Source: Aquiflexum balticum DSM 16537 (GTDB lineage: Bacteria; Bacteroidota; Bacteroidia; Cytophagales; Cyclobacteriaceae). Taken from it: a DNA stretch of 64,000 nt. The position numbers and the translations under genes are program-made. Below the pieces are notes generated by a model. That model was not told the DNA's origin and did no database searches. It saw only the letters and a program-made list of their open reading frames with translations. Within the stretch, counting starts at the first letter, position 1, and the number at the start of each line of letters is the position of its first letter. Positions 18,874-26,783 of the stretch are shown piece after piece. The DNA is taken from contig NZ_LT838813.1 in NCBI RefSeq assembly GCF_900176595.1, positions 372,001-436,000 on the forward strand, in the 5' to 3' direction.

Positions 18874-19235
18874 ATGAAAAATCTATTTTATATAGGTATC
18901 ATTTCTTTATGCTTTTTGGAAATCCTAAAAGTATATTTCATCATGCCTATGACTGGAATGATCTGAAAAATCAAAGGATTATACATGACATCATCGGAAA
19001 AACCCCAATTTTTCTGGTATTGTCGGAGGATGATCTAAGTTTTGCCGCATTTAAAAGAGAGTCATTTCAATATTTTCAAATTAAGGAAGACACTCTTCAT
19101 TCAGATGAATCAAAATTCAATCTTGCCGGAAAATCATTTCATTCCGGAACACCAAGTCTGGAGAAAATCAATGCTTATCAGGAATTCTGGCACAGTTGGA
19201 GGACATTCCATCCTTCAACAAGGATTCACAACTAA
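18874..19235 (+). pseudogene. DUF3179 protein gene with internal deletion
   Basis: An ATG immediately after the haloperoxidase stop opens a frame encoding a membrane helix (FLEILKVYFIMPM) typical of DUF3179 N-termini in this phylum, but it stops after 30 codons. From 18909 a different frame encodes about 100 residues. This part contains AYDWNDLKNQRIIHD and ends INAYQEFWHSWRTFHPST, resembling the C-terminus of DUF3179. The expected middle of about 250 residues is absent. N- and C-terminal parts overlap on the bases GCCTATG, as expected for a deletion between short direct repeats. The C-terminal ORF could be translated alone from 18909, but a functional product is unlikely. Confidence 0.75.
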
Positions 19236-19285
19236 ATGATAAAACAAAAGGAGTTTTTAATACCATAGATTGATTAATTGATCAT

Positions 19286-19320
19286 CCCCGGGCAATGCTT
19301 TGGCCCGGGGTTGTTTTTTT
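19286..19320. terminator. Strong terminator between convergent units
   Basis: CCCCGGGC (19286-19293), loop of nine bases, GCCCGGGG (19303-19310), then TTGTTTTTTT. It ends the barrel-haloperoxidase unit. A-rich sequence upstream on the other side is weak, so termination of cstA from the opposite strand is less certain. Confidence 0.9.
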
Positions 19321-19357
19321 AAGCCAGAAAATCTAAACTCCTCTTTTTTAAACAATT

Positions 19358-20992
19358 TCAAGTAGTTTTCACAGGTTCTTCAATTTCTTTTCTTAGGCTT
19401 TTGCCCGCAAGAACAATCAGGGAAATAGATAAAACAAAAAGCAATCCTGCGATCAAGGAAAGTACATAAACTTTATCCTGATAGTTTTTCCATGCAAACA
19501 AGCCCAATGAGGTCAAAGTGACAGTGAACATAAAAAACATGGGTATGGTCACGAAAGTAGCATTGATCTTTTTTCTCATCAACCAAACTGCTATGGTCAA
19601 AAGCGCCAATGCAGCCAACAGTTGATTGGCAGAACCAAAAATTGGCCAAAGCGTGGTAAAACTTCCTGATGCCAAAAGCAATATGGATAGCAACACCACT
19701 ACCATAGTAGATATATACCTGTTTTGCGATATTTTGGCTCCAATCGGATTTTTGACATCTTCGAAGTATTCCTGCAAGGTGAATCTTGCCAATCGGGTAC
19801 AGGTATCCAAAGTTGTCAATGCAAAAGCAGAAACTGTCAAAGCTACAAATCCAACTGCAAAGGATTCAGAAATCCCCATTGAAGCAATCATGCTCCCCAA
19901 TCCACTGGCAAAAAGTGGGACCGGGCCTTCTTCACCCAACCTTCCCAAATATTCCCCTCTACTCAAAACAATAACCGCAGCTACTGAAATAATCGCCAAA
20001 AAAGATTCAATCAACATCCCTCCAAATCCAACTACTTTGGCATCACTTTCTTTATCCAATTGTTTGGAAGTAGTGCCCGAAGCAACAAGGGAGTGGAATC
20101 CGCTGATGGCACCACAGGCAATAGTTACGAACAAAACCGGAAACAGATAACCCAAATTATCCGCATTGAGGTGAATCTCATTATCCATTTTGATTTCAGG
20201 ATTGGCAATAAAAACGCCTACCACTGCGGCTATGATCAACCCATACAATAAAAAGCTGTTGAGATAATCCCTTGGCTGCAACAACATCGAAACCGGGGTA
20301 ACTGAAGCAATAAAAGCGTAGCCAAGCAGCATATATATCCAGATTTGATAATCCAAAACGAAAGGTAACTGCATGCCTAAAAAGACAAAATAGTACATCA
20401 AAATAATCCCCAATATAGAAATGATCAAAAATGCTCTCTTACTGCTTCCGATCAATTTATTGACCAATCCAAATGCAACTGCCAAACCAATAAATAAAAG
20501 GGATGCTGATGCAACTCCAGGATTATTTACAAAAGTTTTGGCAATTATATCGGCAAATACACCGATGACCAGAATCAGTGTAGAAAAACTAAAAACAATA
20601 AACAACTGCTTTCCTTTTTTGCCTATGTTTTTTTCAATGATCACACCAATGGATTTTCCTTGATTCCTCAGAGAAGCAGCCATACTTCCCAAGTCATGAA
20701 CTGCCCCAAAAAATATCCCCCCAACCAGTATCCAAATAACTGCAGGAATCCAACCAAAAGTAACAGCGATAATAGGACCTACAATTGGTCCAGCCCCTGC
20801 AATGGAAGCAAAGTGGTGGCCCAAGACCACAATCGGCTTGCTTGGAACATAATCAATTCCATCTGAATACGTATGAGAAGGCGCCTTTCTGGAATCATCA
20901 AGACCAAATTTTTTATAAACATATTTGCCATAAGTAAAATAGGCAGTTGTTAAAATAATCGCTGAAATAACAAGAAGGGCAGTAAGGCTCAT
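19358..20992 (-). CDS. cstA: Carbon starvation protein CstA (peptide/pyruvate transporter)
   Basis: The 544-residue inner-membrane protein has about 14 hydrophobic helices and the family signature near residues 46-75 (DYVPSKPIVVLGHHFASIAG, then GPIVGPIIAVTFGW). A GFHSLVASGTTSKQ motif lies in the second half. CstA-type carriers import peptides or pyruvate. It is shorter than E. coli CstA, as is common for this clade. It is monocistronic, with a 271-bp AT-rich upstream region in which I see no clear promoter match. Confidence 0.95.
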   Translation of the reverse strand: MSLTALLVISAIILTTAYFTYGKYVYKKFGLDDSRKAPSHTYSDGIDYVPSKPIVVLGHHFASIAGAGPIVGPIIAVTFGWIPAVIWILVGGIFFGAVHDLGSMAASLRNQGKSIGVIIEKNIGKKGKQLFIVFSFSTLILVIGVFADIIAKTFVNNPGVASASLLFIGLAVAFGLVNKLIGSSKRAFLIISILGIILMYYFVFLGMQLPFVLDYQIWIYMLLGYAFIASVTPVSMLLQPRDYLNSFLLYGLIIAAVVGVFIANPEIKMDNEIHLNADNLGYLFPVLFVTIACGAISGFHSLVASGTTSKQLDKESDAKVVGFGGMLIESFLAIISVAAVIVLSRGEYLGRLGEEGPVPLFASGLGSMIASMGISESFAVGFVALTVSAFALTTLDTCTRLARFTLQEYFEDVKNPIGAKISQNRYISTMVVVLLSILLLASGSFTTLWPIFGSANQLLAALALLTIAVWLMRKKINATFVTIPMFFMFTVTLTSLGLFAWKNYQDKVYVLSLIAGLLFVLSISLIVLAGKSLRKEIEEPVKTT

Positions 20993-21214
20993 ATTGGAAT
21001 GTAAATCGTTAGGAAAGTATGAATTTCAATTAAATCCTTCAAATAACAAATGAAATTATCAAGTTTGAAAAATCACCTCAGAATTAAATGCTCCTTTAGG
21101 TATAGACAAATTAATCCTTATACCAATCAGGTTTATCAGAATGCAATTTAAGGCTCTTACTGATCTCTGGTAGAATGAAGTTGAAGTCAAATTTTATTTA
21201 ACGGATAATACCTA

Positions 21215-21222
21215 TAAATTTG
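21215..21222 (+). promoter_or_regulatory. Candidate -7 element for accD
   Basis: TAAATTTG matches TAnnTTTG and lies 41 bp before the accD ATG. No TTG lies at the optimal distance, so only the -7 part is supported. Confidence 0.35.
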
Positions 21223-21263
21223 TATTCCCTTGAAACGGAAGTTTCAGAATTAAAAAAAATATT

Positions 21264-22106
21264 ATGGCTTGGTTTAAAAGGACAGATAAAGGAATCAAAA
21301 CTTCTACGGAAGAAAAAAAAGACACGCCTGACGGACTTTGGTATAAAACCCCCCAAGGTAACATTATACATACACGTGAGCTCAAAAACAATTCTTACGT
21401 ATGCCCTGATGACGAATACCATGTTAAAATCGGTTCCAAAGAATATTTTGAAATTTTATTTGACGAAAATAAATTTACCGAACTTGACACAAACATGGTT
21501 TCCGGTGATCCTTTAAAATTTGTAGATACCAAACCTTATAATTCAAGGATTGAGGCAACAATTTCAAAAACTGAATTGAAAGATGCAGTCCGGACCGCTG
21601 TTGGGAAAATGAACAATCTTGAATTGGTGGTAGCTTGTATGGATTTTAATTTTATTGGGGGTTCAATGGGTTCCGTGGTCGGCGAGAAAATCTCCCGTGC
21701 TATCGACCATTCCCTCAAAAACAAAATTCCTTTTTTGATGATTTCCAAATCAGGTGGAGCCAGAATGATGGAGGCGGGATTCAGTTTGATGCAAATGGCA
21801 AAAACTTCTGCAAAACTTGCATTATTGGATAAAGCCGCTATTCCCTATATAAGTCTTTTGACAGATCCGACTACAGGCGGAGTTACGGCATCCTATGCCA
21901 TGTTGGGGGATTTTAATATAGCCGAACCAGGTGCATTAATTGGTTTTGCCGGTCCAAGGGTAATCAGAGAAACCATCGGAAAAGATTTGCCAAAAGGATT
22001 TCAAAGTTCTGAGTTTGTTTTGGAACACGGCTTTTTGGATTTTATCATCGATAGACGGCAGTTGAAAAACAGATTGACTACACTCCTAAACCTTCTGAAG
22101 AATTAA
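21264..22106 (+). CDS. accD: Acetyl-CoA carboxylase carboxyltransferase beta subunit
   Basis: AccD with AccA transfers carboxyl from biotin to acetyl-CoA in the first step of fatty-acid synthesis. The 280-residue protein has the crotonase-like carboxyltransferase core: [20 protein letters not shown] near residue 160, [14 protein letters not shown] near 190, then [13 protein letters not shown]. The N-terminal zinc ribbon normally has four Cys; here only C47 remains (YVCPDD) and the first CxxC pair reads KTPQG. The ribbon is therefore present in outline but cannot bind zinc in the usual way. Confidence 0.96.
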   Translation: MAWFKRTDKGIKTSTEEKKDTPDGLWYKTPQGNIIHTRELKNNSYVCPDDEYHVKIGSKEYFEILFDENKFTELDTNMVSGDPLKFVDTKPYNSRIEATISKTELKDAVRTAVGKMNNLELVVACMDFNFIGGSMGSVVGEKISRAIDHSLKNKIPFLMISKSGGARMMEAGFSLMQMAKTSAKLALLDKAAIPYISLLTDPTTGGVTASYAMLGDFNIAEPGALIGFAGPRVIRETIGKDLPKGFQSSEFVLEHGFLDFIIDRRQLKNRLTTLLNLLKN

Positions 22107-22183
22107 TCAGTTACTCTATTGAATCAATAAAAAGTAAAAAGGAAAATTCAAGTTCTTTTTCGCCGATTTTATTGATTAATAAA

Positions 22184-22191
22184 TATATTTG
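22184..22191 (+). promoter_or_regulatory. Candidate -7 element for nqrF
   Basis: TATATTTG fits TAnnTTTG, 53 bp before the nqrF ATG in the 138-bp accD-nqrF gap. It suggests nqrF is transcribed on its own. The -33 part is not clear. Confidence 0.35.
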
Positions 22192-22244
22192 TGTTCCCAA
22201 AATGGGCTCCGATACTGAAAATTAAAAGTAAAATAATCATTTAA

Positions 22245-23549
22245 ATGGGTTCAGTAATTATTACCTCAATTGTAGCATTTACTATAATCATACTGCTACT
22301 TGTTTTTATCCTCTTGTTTGCCCAATCTAAATTGGTTGCTTCGGGAGATGTTAAAATTATTGTCAATGGGGATGAAAGTAACCCCATCGTTGCTTCGGCG
22401 GGCTCTACTTTGCTGAGTACACTTGGCAATAAGAAGATCTTCCTTCCTTCTGCCTGTGGTGGCGGAGGTACATGTGCTATGTGTAAATGTGTCATTGAAG
22501 AAGGAGGTGGAGAAGTCCTGCCTACTGAAGAAGGTCACCTCAGCCGAGCAGAAAAACAAGGAAATGTAAGATTGTCCTGTCAGGTAAAAGTTAAACAGGA
22601 TATGAAAATCCGTATTCCTGAAGAAATTTTTGGAATAAAGAAATGGGAGTGCGAAGTTATTTCCAACTACAACGTATCTACTTTTATCAAAGAATTTAAA
22701 GTAAAATTACCTGAAGGTGAAATACTTGAATTTGAATCAGGGGGATACATTCAAATTGACGTACCAGTAATTACTGTCAACTTCAAGGACATGGATATCA
22801 CTCCACATCCGGATTTGGGACACCCCAAAGACGTATATCAAAGTGATTGGGACAAATTCGGACTTTGGGATTTGACCATGAAAAATGACGAGGAACTCTT
22901 CCGAGCTTATTCCATGGCCAATCACCCTGCTGAAGGAAATATAGTAATGTTGACCATCCGTATTGCTACTCCACCGTGGGATAGGGCCAATAACAAATGG
23001 ATGGATGTAAATCCGGGAGTTTGTTCTTCCTATGTTTTCTCCAGAAAACCCGGAGATAAAGTGACCATTTCAGGACCTTATGGAGAATTCCATATCAATC
23101 CTACCCAGAGAGAAATGATTTATATTGGTGGTGGTGCAGGAATGGCCCCATTGAGATCACATATTTTCCACCTTTTCCATACTGAGAAAACTGATAGAAA
23201 AGTTTCCTATTGGTATGGTGGCAGATCTAAAAAAGAACTCTTTTACACTCCTCAATTCAGAGAAATTGAAAAGGAATTCCCGAATTTCCAATTCCATATT
23301 GGTTTGTCTGAACCGCTTCCGGAAGACAATTGGAAGTTGAAAACTTCTCTTGATGACAATAAAGGTGATGGCTATATCGGATTTATCCATCAGGTACTTT
23401 ATGACAATTACCTTAAAAACCACCCTGAACCGGATGAGGTGGAATATTACCTATGTGGGCCACCATTGATGAATGCAGCGGTTTTGAAGCTTCTCGATGA
23501 TATGGGTATCCCTCAGGAAAATATCAGGTTTGATGACTTTGGAGGATAA
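22245..23549 (+). CDS. nqrF: Na+-translocating NADH:quinone reductase subunit F
   Basis: NqrF is the NADH-oxidising subunit of the sodium-pumping Na+-NQR. The 434-residue protein has an N-terminal membrane anchor (about residues 5-27) and a 2Fe-2S domain with C71, C77, C80 and C112 ([11 protein letters not shown] ... LSCQ). An FAD-binding domain (RAYSMANHP near 222-230) and an NAD-binding domain ([14 protein letters not shown], then the C-terminal [10 protein letters not shown] and FDDFGG) follow. All cofactor motifs are present. The other subunits (nqrA-E) are not nearby. Confidence 0.96.
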   Translation: MGSVIITSIVAFTIIILLLVFILLFAQSKLVASGDVKIIVNGDESNPIVASAGSTLLSTLGNKKIFLPSACGGGGTCAMCKCVIEEGGGEVLPTEEGHLSRAEKQGNVRLSCQVKVKQDMKIRIPEEIFGIKKWECEVISNYNVSTFIKEFKVKLPEGEILEFESGGYIQIDVPVITVNFKDMDITPHPDLGHPKDVYQSDWDKFGLWDLTMKNDEELFRAYSMANHPAEGNIVMLTIRIATPPWDRANNKWMDVNPGVCSSYVFSRKPGDKVTISGPYGEFHINPTQREMIYIGGGAGMAPLRSHIFHLFHTEKTDRKVSYWYGGRSKKELFYTPQFREIEKEFPNFQFHIGLSEPLPEDNWKLKTSLDDNKGDGYIGFIHQVLYDNYLKNHPEPDEVEYYLCGPPLMNAAVLKLLDDMGIPQENIRFDDFGG

Positions 23550-23561
23550 AATACCAAATAG

Positions 23562-23587
23562 AGTCCCGCAAAAGCGGGACTTTTTTA
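23562..23587 (+). terminator. Terminator after nqrF
   Basis: AGTCCCGC, loop AAAA, GCGGGACT, then six Ts: a perfect 8-bp stem 12 bp after the nqrF stop. Confidence 0.9.
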
Positions 23588-23637
23588 TTTACTCAGGATT
23601 TTTTAATTATTTTTGGATAGCATTCTAAACCCGAGCA

Positions 23638-24789
23638 ATGGAAATACAGCAATTCTTTGAACCTATTCCAGAGTACATCACTTCCCAGAAATACAGCTCT
23701 AACTCATTTTTCAATTATATCCATTATTTCGGAGACACTTTTCCTGATTTAAAAGGCTTACAGATTGCAATAGTGGGACTCACTGAAAAAAGAGGAATTC
23801 TTAAAAATGACAGCATTGAAAGAGGTGCTTCTGAAATCAGGGAAAAACTTTATCACTTAAAAAAAGGGAATGGCCTTTATAAAATTGCGGATTTGGGCGA
23901 CCTGAAAAATGGAGATACTTTAGAAGATACACTGAAAGCCATCTATTCGGTAGGCGAATTTTTGATCAAAAAGCAGATCCTTCCGGTTTTTTTGGGTGGA
24001 TCCCATGATTTGGATCTTGGACAATATCTTTCATATCAAAGATTGGATAAATTGGTATCCATGCTCACCATTGATGCGAAAATTGACATGGAAGAAGACG
24101 GAACTCCTTCTGAAAGACACTCACAGGACATCATTCTTCACCAACCCAATTTCCTTTTCAACTACAGTCACTTGGCTTATCAAAGTTTCCTTACGGATAT
24201 CGATCTGATCGGAGTTTTAGAAAAATTACACTTTGACCATGTCCGGGTCGGTAACCTTAGGAGTAACTTCCAGGAAGTTGAACCGCTTATCCGGAATGCT
24301 GATTTATTGAGTTTTGATATCTGTGCCATCCAATCAGCCGATGCACCGGGTGCAGCAGATGCGCAGCCCTTTGGGCTGACCGGGGAAGAGGCATGTCAGA
24401 TTTGTAGGTTTGCCGGAATGAATGAAAAACTTTCCTCGATAGGCATTTATGGTTATCAACCCTATTTTGATGACAATAGAAACAAGACAGCTACCATTAT
24501 TGCCACCATGGTTTGGTATTTTATTGAAGGCTTTTTTGAGAGAAAAGACAGCCTATCCTTCAAAAGCAGCGATTATATCAAATATACTGTATCTTTGGAT
24601 TCACAGCCTTCTGTCCTGATATTTTACAAAAGTATAAGAAGTGATAAGTGGTGGATGGAAGTTCCGCAGGGTGATCAGAAAAAATTTGACCGAACCACAA
24701 TAATCCCCTGCAGCTATCAGGATTATCAGATGGCTCAATCAGGCGAGATTCCTGAAAGGTGGATAAACGCCCAGCTCAAATTATTCTAA
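23638..24789 (+). CDS. Arginase/formimidoylglutamase-fold protein with degenerate metal site
   Basis: The 383-residue protein has the ureohydrolase fold order: GGSHDL (H123), the TIDAKIDM segment (D146, K148, D150) and SFDICAIQSADAPG (D227, C229). In active arginases the second block is DAHxD and the third SxDxDxxDP. Here one His ligand is Lys148 and one Asp ligand is Cys229, so the binuclear manganese centre should be incomplete. A C-terminal extension of about 60 residues follows the fold. Families annotated formimidoylglutamase in Bacteroidota include such members; hydrolase activity is doubtful. It is contiguous with the cytochrome b5-like gene (0 bp gap). Confidence 0.85.
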   Translation: MEIQQFFEPIPEYITSQKYSSNSFFNYIHYFGDTFPDLKGLQIAIVGLTEKRGILKNDSIERGASEIREKLYHLKKGNGLYKIADLGDLKNGDTLEDTLKAIYSVGEFLIKKQILPVFLGGSHDLDLGQYLSYQRLDKLVSMLTIDAKIDMEEDGTPSERHSQDIILHQPNFLFNYSHLAYQSFLTDIDLIGVLEKLHFDHVRVGNLRSNFQEVEPLIRNADLLSFDICAIQSADAPGAADAQPFGLTGEEACQICRFAGMNEKLSSIGIYGYQPYFDDNRNKTATIIATMVWYFIEGFFERKDSLSFKSSDYIKYTVSLDSQPSVLIFYKSIRSDKWWMEVPQGDQKKFDRTTIIPCSYQDYQMAQSGEIPERWINAQLKLF

Positions 24790-25020
24790 ATGAAAATTTA
24801 CAGCTTACAGCAATTGGCACTTAGAAACGGTCAGGACAAACCTGAGATTTGGGTAGCTTACCAGGGCATCATTTATGATGTCACTGAATCCAGGCTCTGG
24901 AAAAATGGCAAACATTATGAACATTGGGCAGGACAGGATTTGACTGATGAACTGCCCGATGCCCCGCACACTGCGGAGGTATTCCAAAAATTCATGACCA
25001 TCGGTCAATTGATGAAATAA
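24790..25020 (+). CDS. Cytochrome b5-like heme-binding domain protein
   Basis: The 76-residue protein is a single cytochrome b5-like domain of the short bacterial type: IWVAYQGIIYDVTESRLWKNG, then HYEHWAGQDLT and DAPHTAEVF, with histidines 42, 45 and 60 as candidate heme ligands. No signal or membrane segment is present. It starts directly after the arginase-like stop and ends 1 bp before the kinase gene, so the four genes 23638-26670 probably form one transcript. Confidence 0.85.
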   Translation: MKIYSLQQLALRNGQDKPEIWVAYQGIIYDVTESRLWKNGKHYEHWAGQDLTDELPDAPHTAEVFQKFMTIGQLMK

Positions 25021-25021
25021 T

Positions 25022-25864
25022 ATGATATTGATAGCAGATAGCGGTGCCAGCAAAACTGACTGGAGAGTGATCAACCAAAAAGGTGAAATTGGACAACACA
25101 AGGGTATTGGTTTTAATCCCAATTACCAAACTGCGGAAGAAATGTCCAATGAACTTCAGGATGACTTTTTGTTGAATCTGCGGGATAAAGTAGAAACTAT
25201 TTACTATTACGGAGCAGGATGCGGGTCCCAAAAAAACCGGTTGCAGGTTACGAATGCCCTCAAAAGCATTTTTAAGAGCGCAGAAATAAATGTCGATCAT
25301 GACCTAATGGCAGCAGCGAGGGCTACCTGCGGGTATCAGCCCGGAATAGCCTGCATTTTGGGTACCGGATCAAATAGCTGTGACTATGATGGAGAGGTAA
25401 TTATAGCCAAAAGACCTGCCCCTGGCTATATTTTGGGAGATGAGGGCGGTGGCGCATACATCGGCAGGAAATTTTTACAGGATTTTATTTATGAAGAAAT
25501 GCCTGAAAAATTACGTGAAAAAGTGATTGATAAATTTCAGCTTGATAATCAGATCATTATTGAAAATGTTTATCAAAGACCTTTTCCCGGCAGGTATATG
25601 GCCAGTTTTTGTAGGTTTATTACAGAGCACATCAGTGACCCTTATTGCTACATGCTTTACTATAATTCCTTTCAGGATTTTTTCAAAAAGCACGTCATGA
25701 AATATAAAGATTATAAAAAGAAACCTGTCAATTTTGTTGGTTCAATCGCCTTCCACAACAGTGATATACTCAGAAGTGCAGCCTATGACGCTGGAATACA
25801 TGTCAACCTGATTATTGAAGGCCCAATTGCCGGACTAACACTTTATCACCAAGAATTGCTATGA
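25022..25864 (+). CDS. BadF/BcrA-type N-acetyl-amino-sugar kinase
   Basis: The 280-residue protein belongs to the ASKHA fold (BadF/BadG/BcrA/BcrD ATPases, N-acetylglucosamine-kinase-like). It has the phosphate-1 loop ADSGASKTDW at the N-terminus, then GTGSNSC near residue 117 and LGDEGGGAYIG near 139. The coding end overlaps murQ by 4 bp (ATGA). A role phosphorylating MurNAc or GlcNAc released from peptidoglycan, feeding MurQ, follows from that coupling; the substrate is an inference. Confidence 0.88.
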   Translation: MILIADSGASKTDWRVINQKGEIGQHKGIGFNPNYQTAEEMSNELQDDFLLNLRDKVETIYYYGAGCGSQKNRLQVTNALKSIFKSAEINVDHDLMAAARATCGYQPGIACILGTGSNSCDYDGEVIIAKRPAPGYILGDEGGGAYIGRKFLQDFIYEEMPEKLREKVIDKFQLDNQIIIENVYQRPFPGRYMASFCRFITEHISDPYCYMLYYNSFQDFFKKHVMKYKDYKKKPVNFVGSIAFHNSDILRSAAYDAGIHVNLIIEGPIAGLTLYHQELL

Positions 25865-26670
25865 GTACAACAGAAAGCCCATCCCTGTATGATAACCTCG
25901 AGCAAATGGACATTCCGTCTCTGCTCCAAAATATTAATGAAGAAGACAAAAAAGTCGCTTTTGCTGTCGAAGACCAATTAGATGCAATTGCAAAATTGAT
26001 CGCTGAAATCATCCCTAGAATGAAAAAAGGAGGGAGATTATTTTATATTGGTGCCGGTACAAGTGGTAGATTAGGTATTTTGGATGCTTCTGAATGCCCC
26101 CCTACTTACGGAGTTCCCCATGACTGGGTTATCGGAATTATTGCCGGAGGAGACTATGCAATCCGTAAGGCCGTCGAAAATGCAGAAGATAATCCTGATC
26201 AGGCCTGGAAGGATATCAATGAATTTGGCTTCAACGAAAATGATACAGTGATCGGAATAGCCGCTTCAGGTACTACCCCTTATGTCATAGGAGGAGTCAA
26301 AGCTGCAAATAATGCTGGTCTATTGACGGGATGTATCACTTGCAATTTAAATACACCTCTTTCAGCAGCTGTAAAGTTCCCCATCCAAGTTATTGTAGGG
26401 CCAGAGTTTGTGACAGGCAGCACCAGAATGAAAGCAGGTACAGCCCAAAAGCTGGTCTTAAATATGATCTCTACTACTGTAATGATCAAATTGGGACGTG
26501 TAAAAGGAAATAAGATGGTGGATATGCAGCTTTCCAATAAAAAATTGGTTGTAAGGGGAACGCGTATGATTATGGAATCCACAGGCCTGGAAGAAAGTGG
26601 GGCCAAAGAATTACTGTTGCAATATGGCTCGGTTCGGGCAGCTGTTGAAGCTTTTTATTCCAAGAATTAA
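25861..26670 (+). CDS. murQ: N-acetylmuramic acid 6-phosphate etherase
   Basis: MurQ cleaves the lactyl ether of MurNAc-6-phosphate to give GlcNAc-6-phosphate in wall recycling. The 269-residue protein has the SIS-domain signature GAGTSGRLGILDASECPPTY near residue 65, IAASGTTPYVIGG near 136, and GSTRMKAGTAQKL near 186. It is somewhat shorter at the C-terminus than the E. coli enzyme but keeps all catalytic regions. Translationally coupled to the upstream sugar kinase. Confidence 0.95.
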   Translation: MSTTESPSLYDNLEQMDIPSLLQNINEEDKKVAFAVEDQLDAIAKLIAEIIPRMKKGGRLFYIGAGTSGRLGILDASECPPTYGVPHDWVIGIIAGGDYAIRKAVENAEDNPDQAWKDINEFGFNENDTVIGIAASGTTPYVIGGVKAANNAGLLTGCITCNLNTPLSAAVKFPIQVIVGPEFVTGSTRMKAGTAQKLVLNMISTTVMIKLGRVKGNKMVDMQLSNKKLVVRGTRMIMESTGLEESGAKELLLQYGSVRAAVEAFYSKN

Positions 26671-26700
26671 ATCATTCATATTTTTTAATGGAACTTTGCT

Positions 26701-26708
26701 TATCTTTG
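26701..26708 (+). promoter_or_regulatory. Candidate -7 promoter element for the pseudouridine synthase gene
   Basis: TATCTTTG followed by CATC is a typical Bacteroidota -7 sequence, 76 bp before the ATG at 26784. The -33 region is T-rich without a clean TTTG. Confidence 0.45.
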
Positions 26709-26783
26709 CATCCCTTTTAGATTCAGGGAGTTAATTTCCACCTAAAAGGAATTTATATAAATCCAGCAGAGATGCTGCATACA

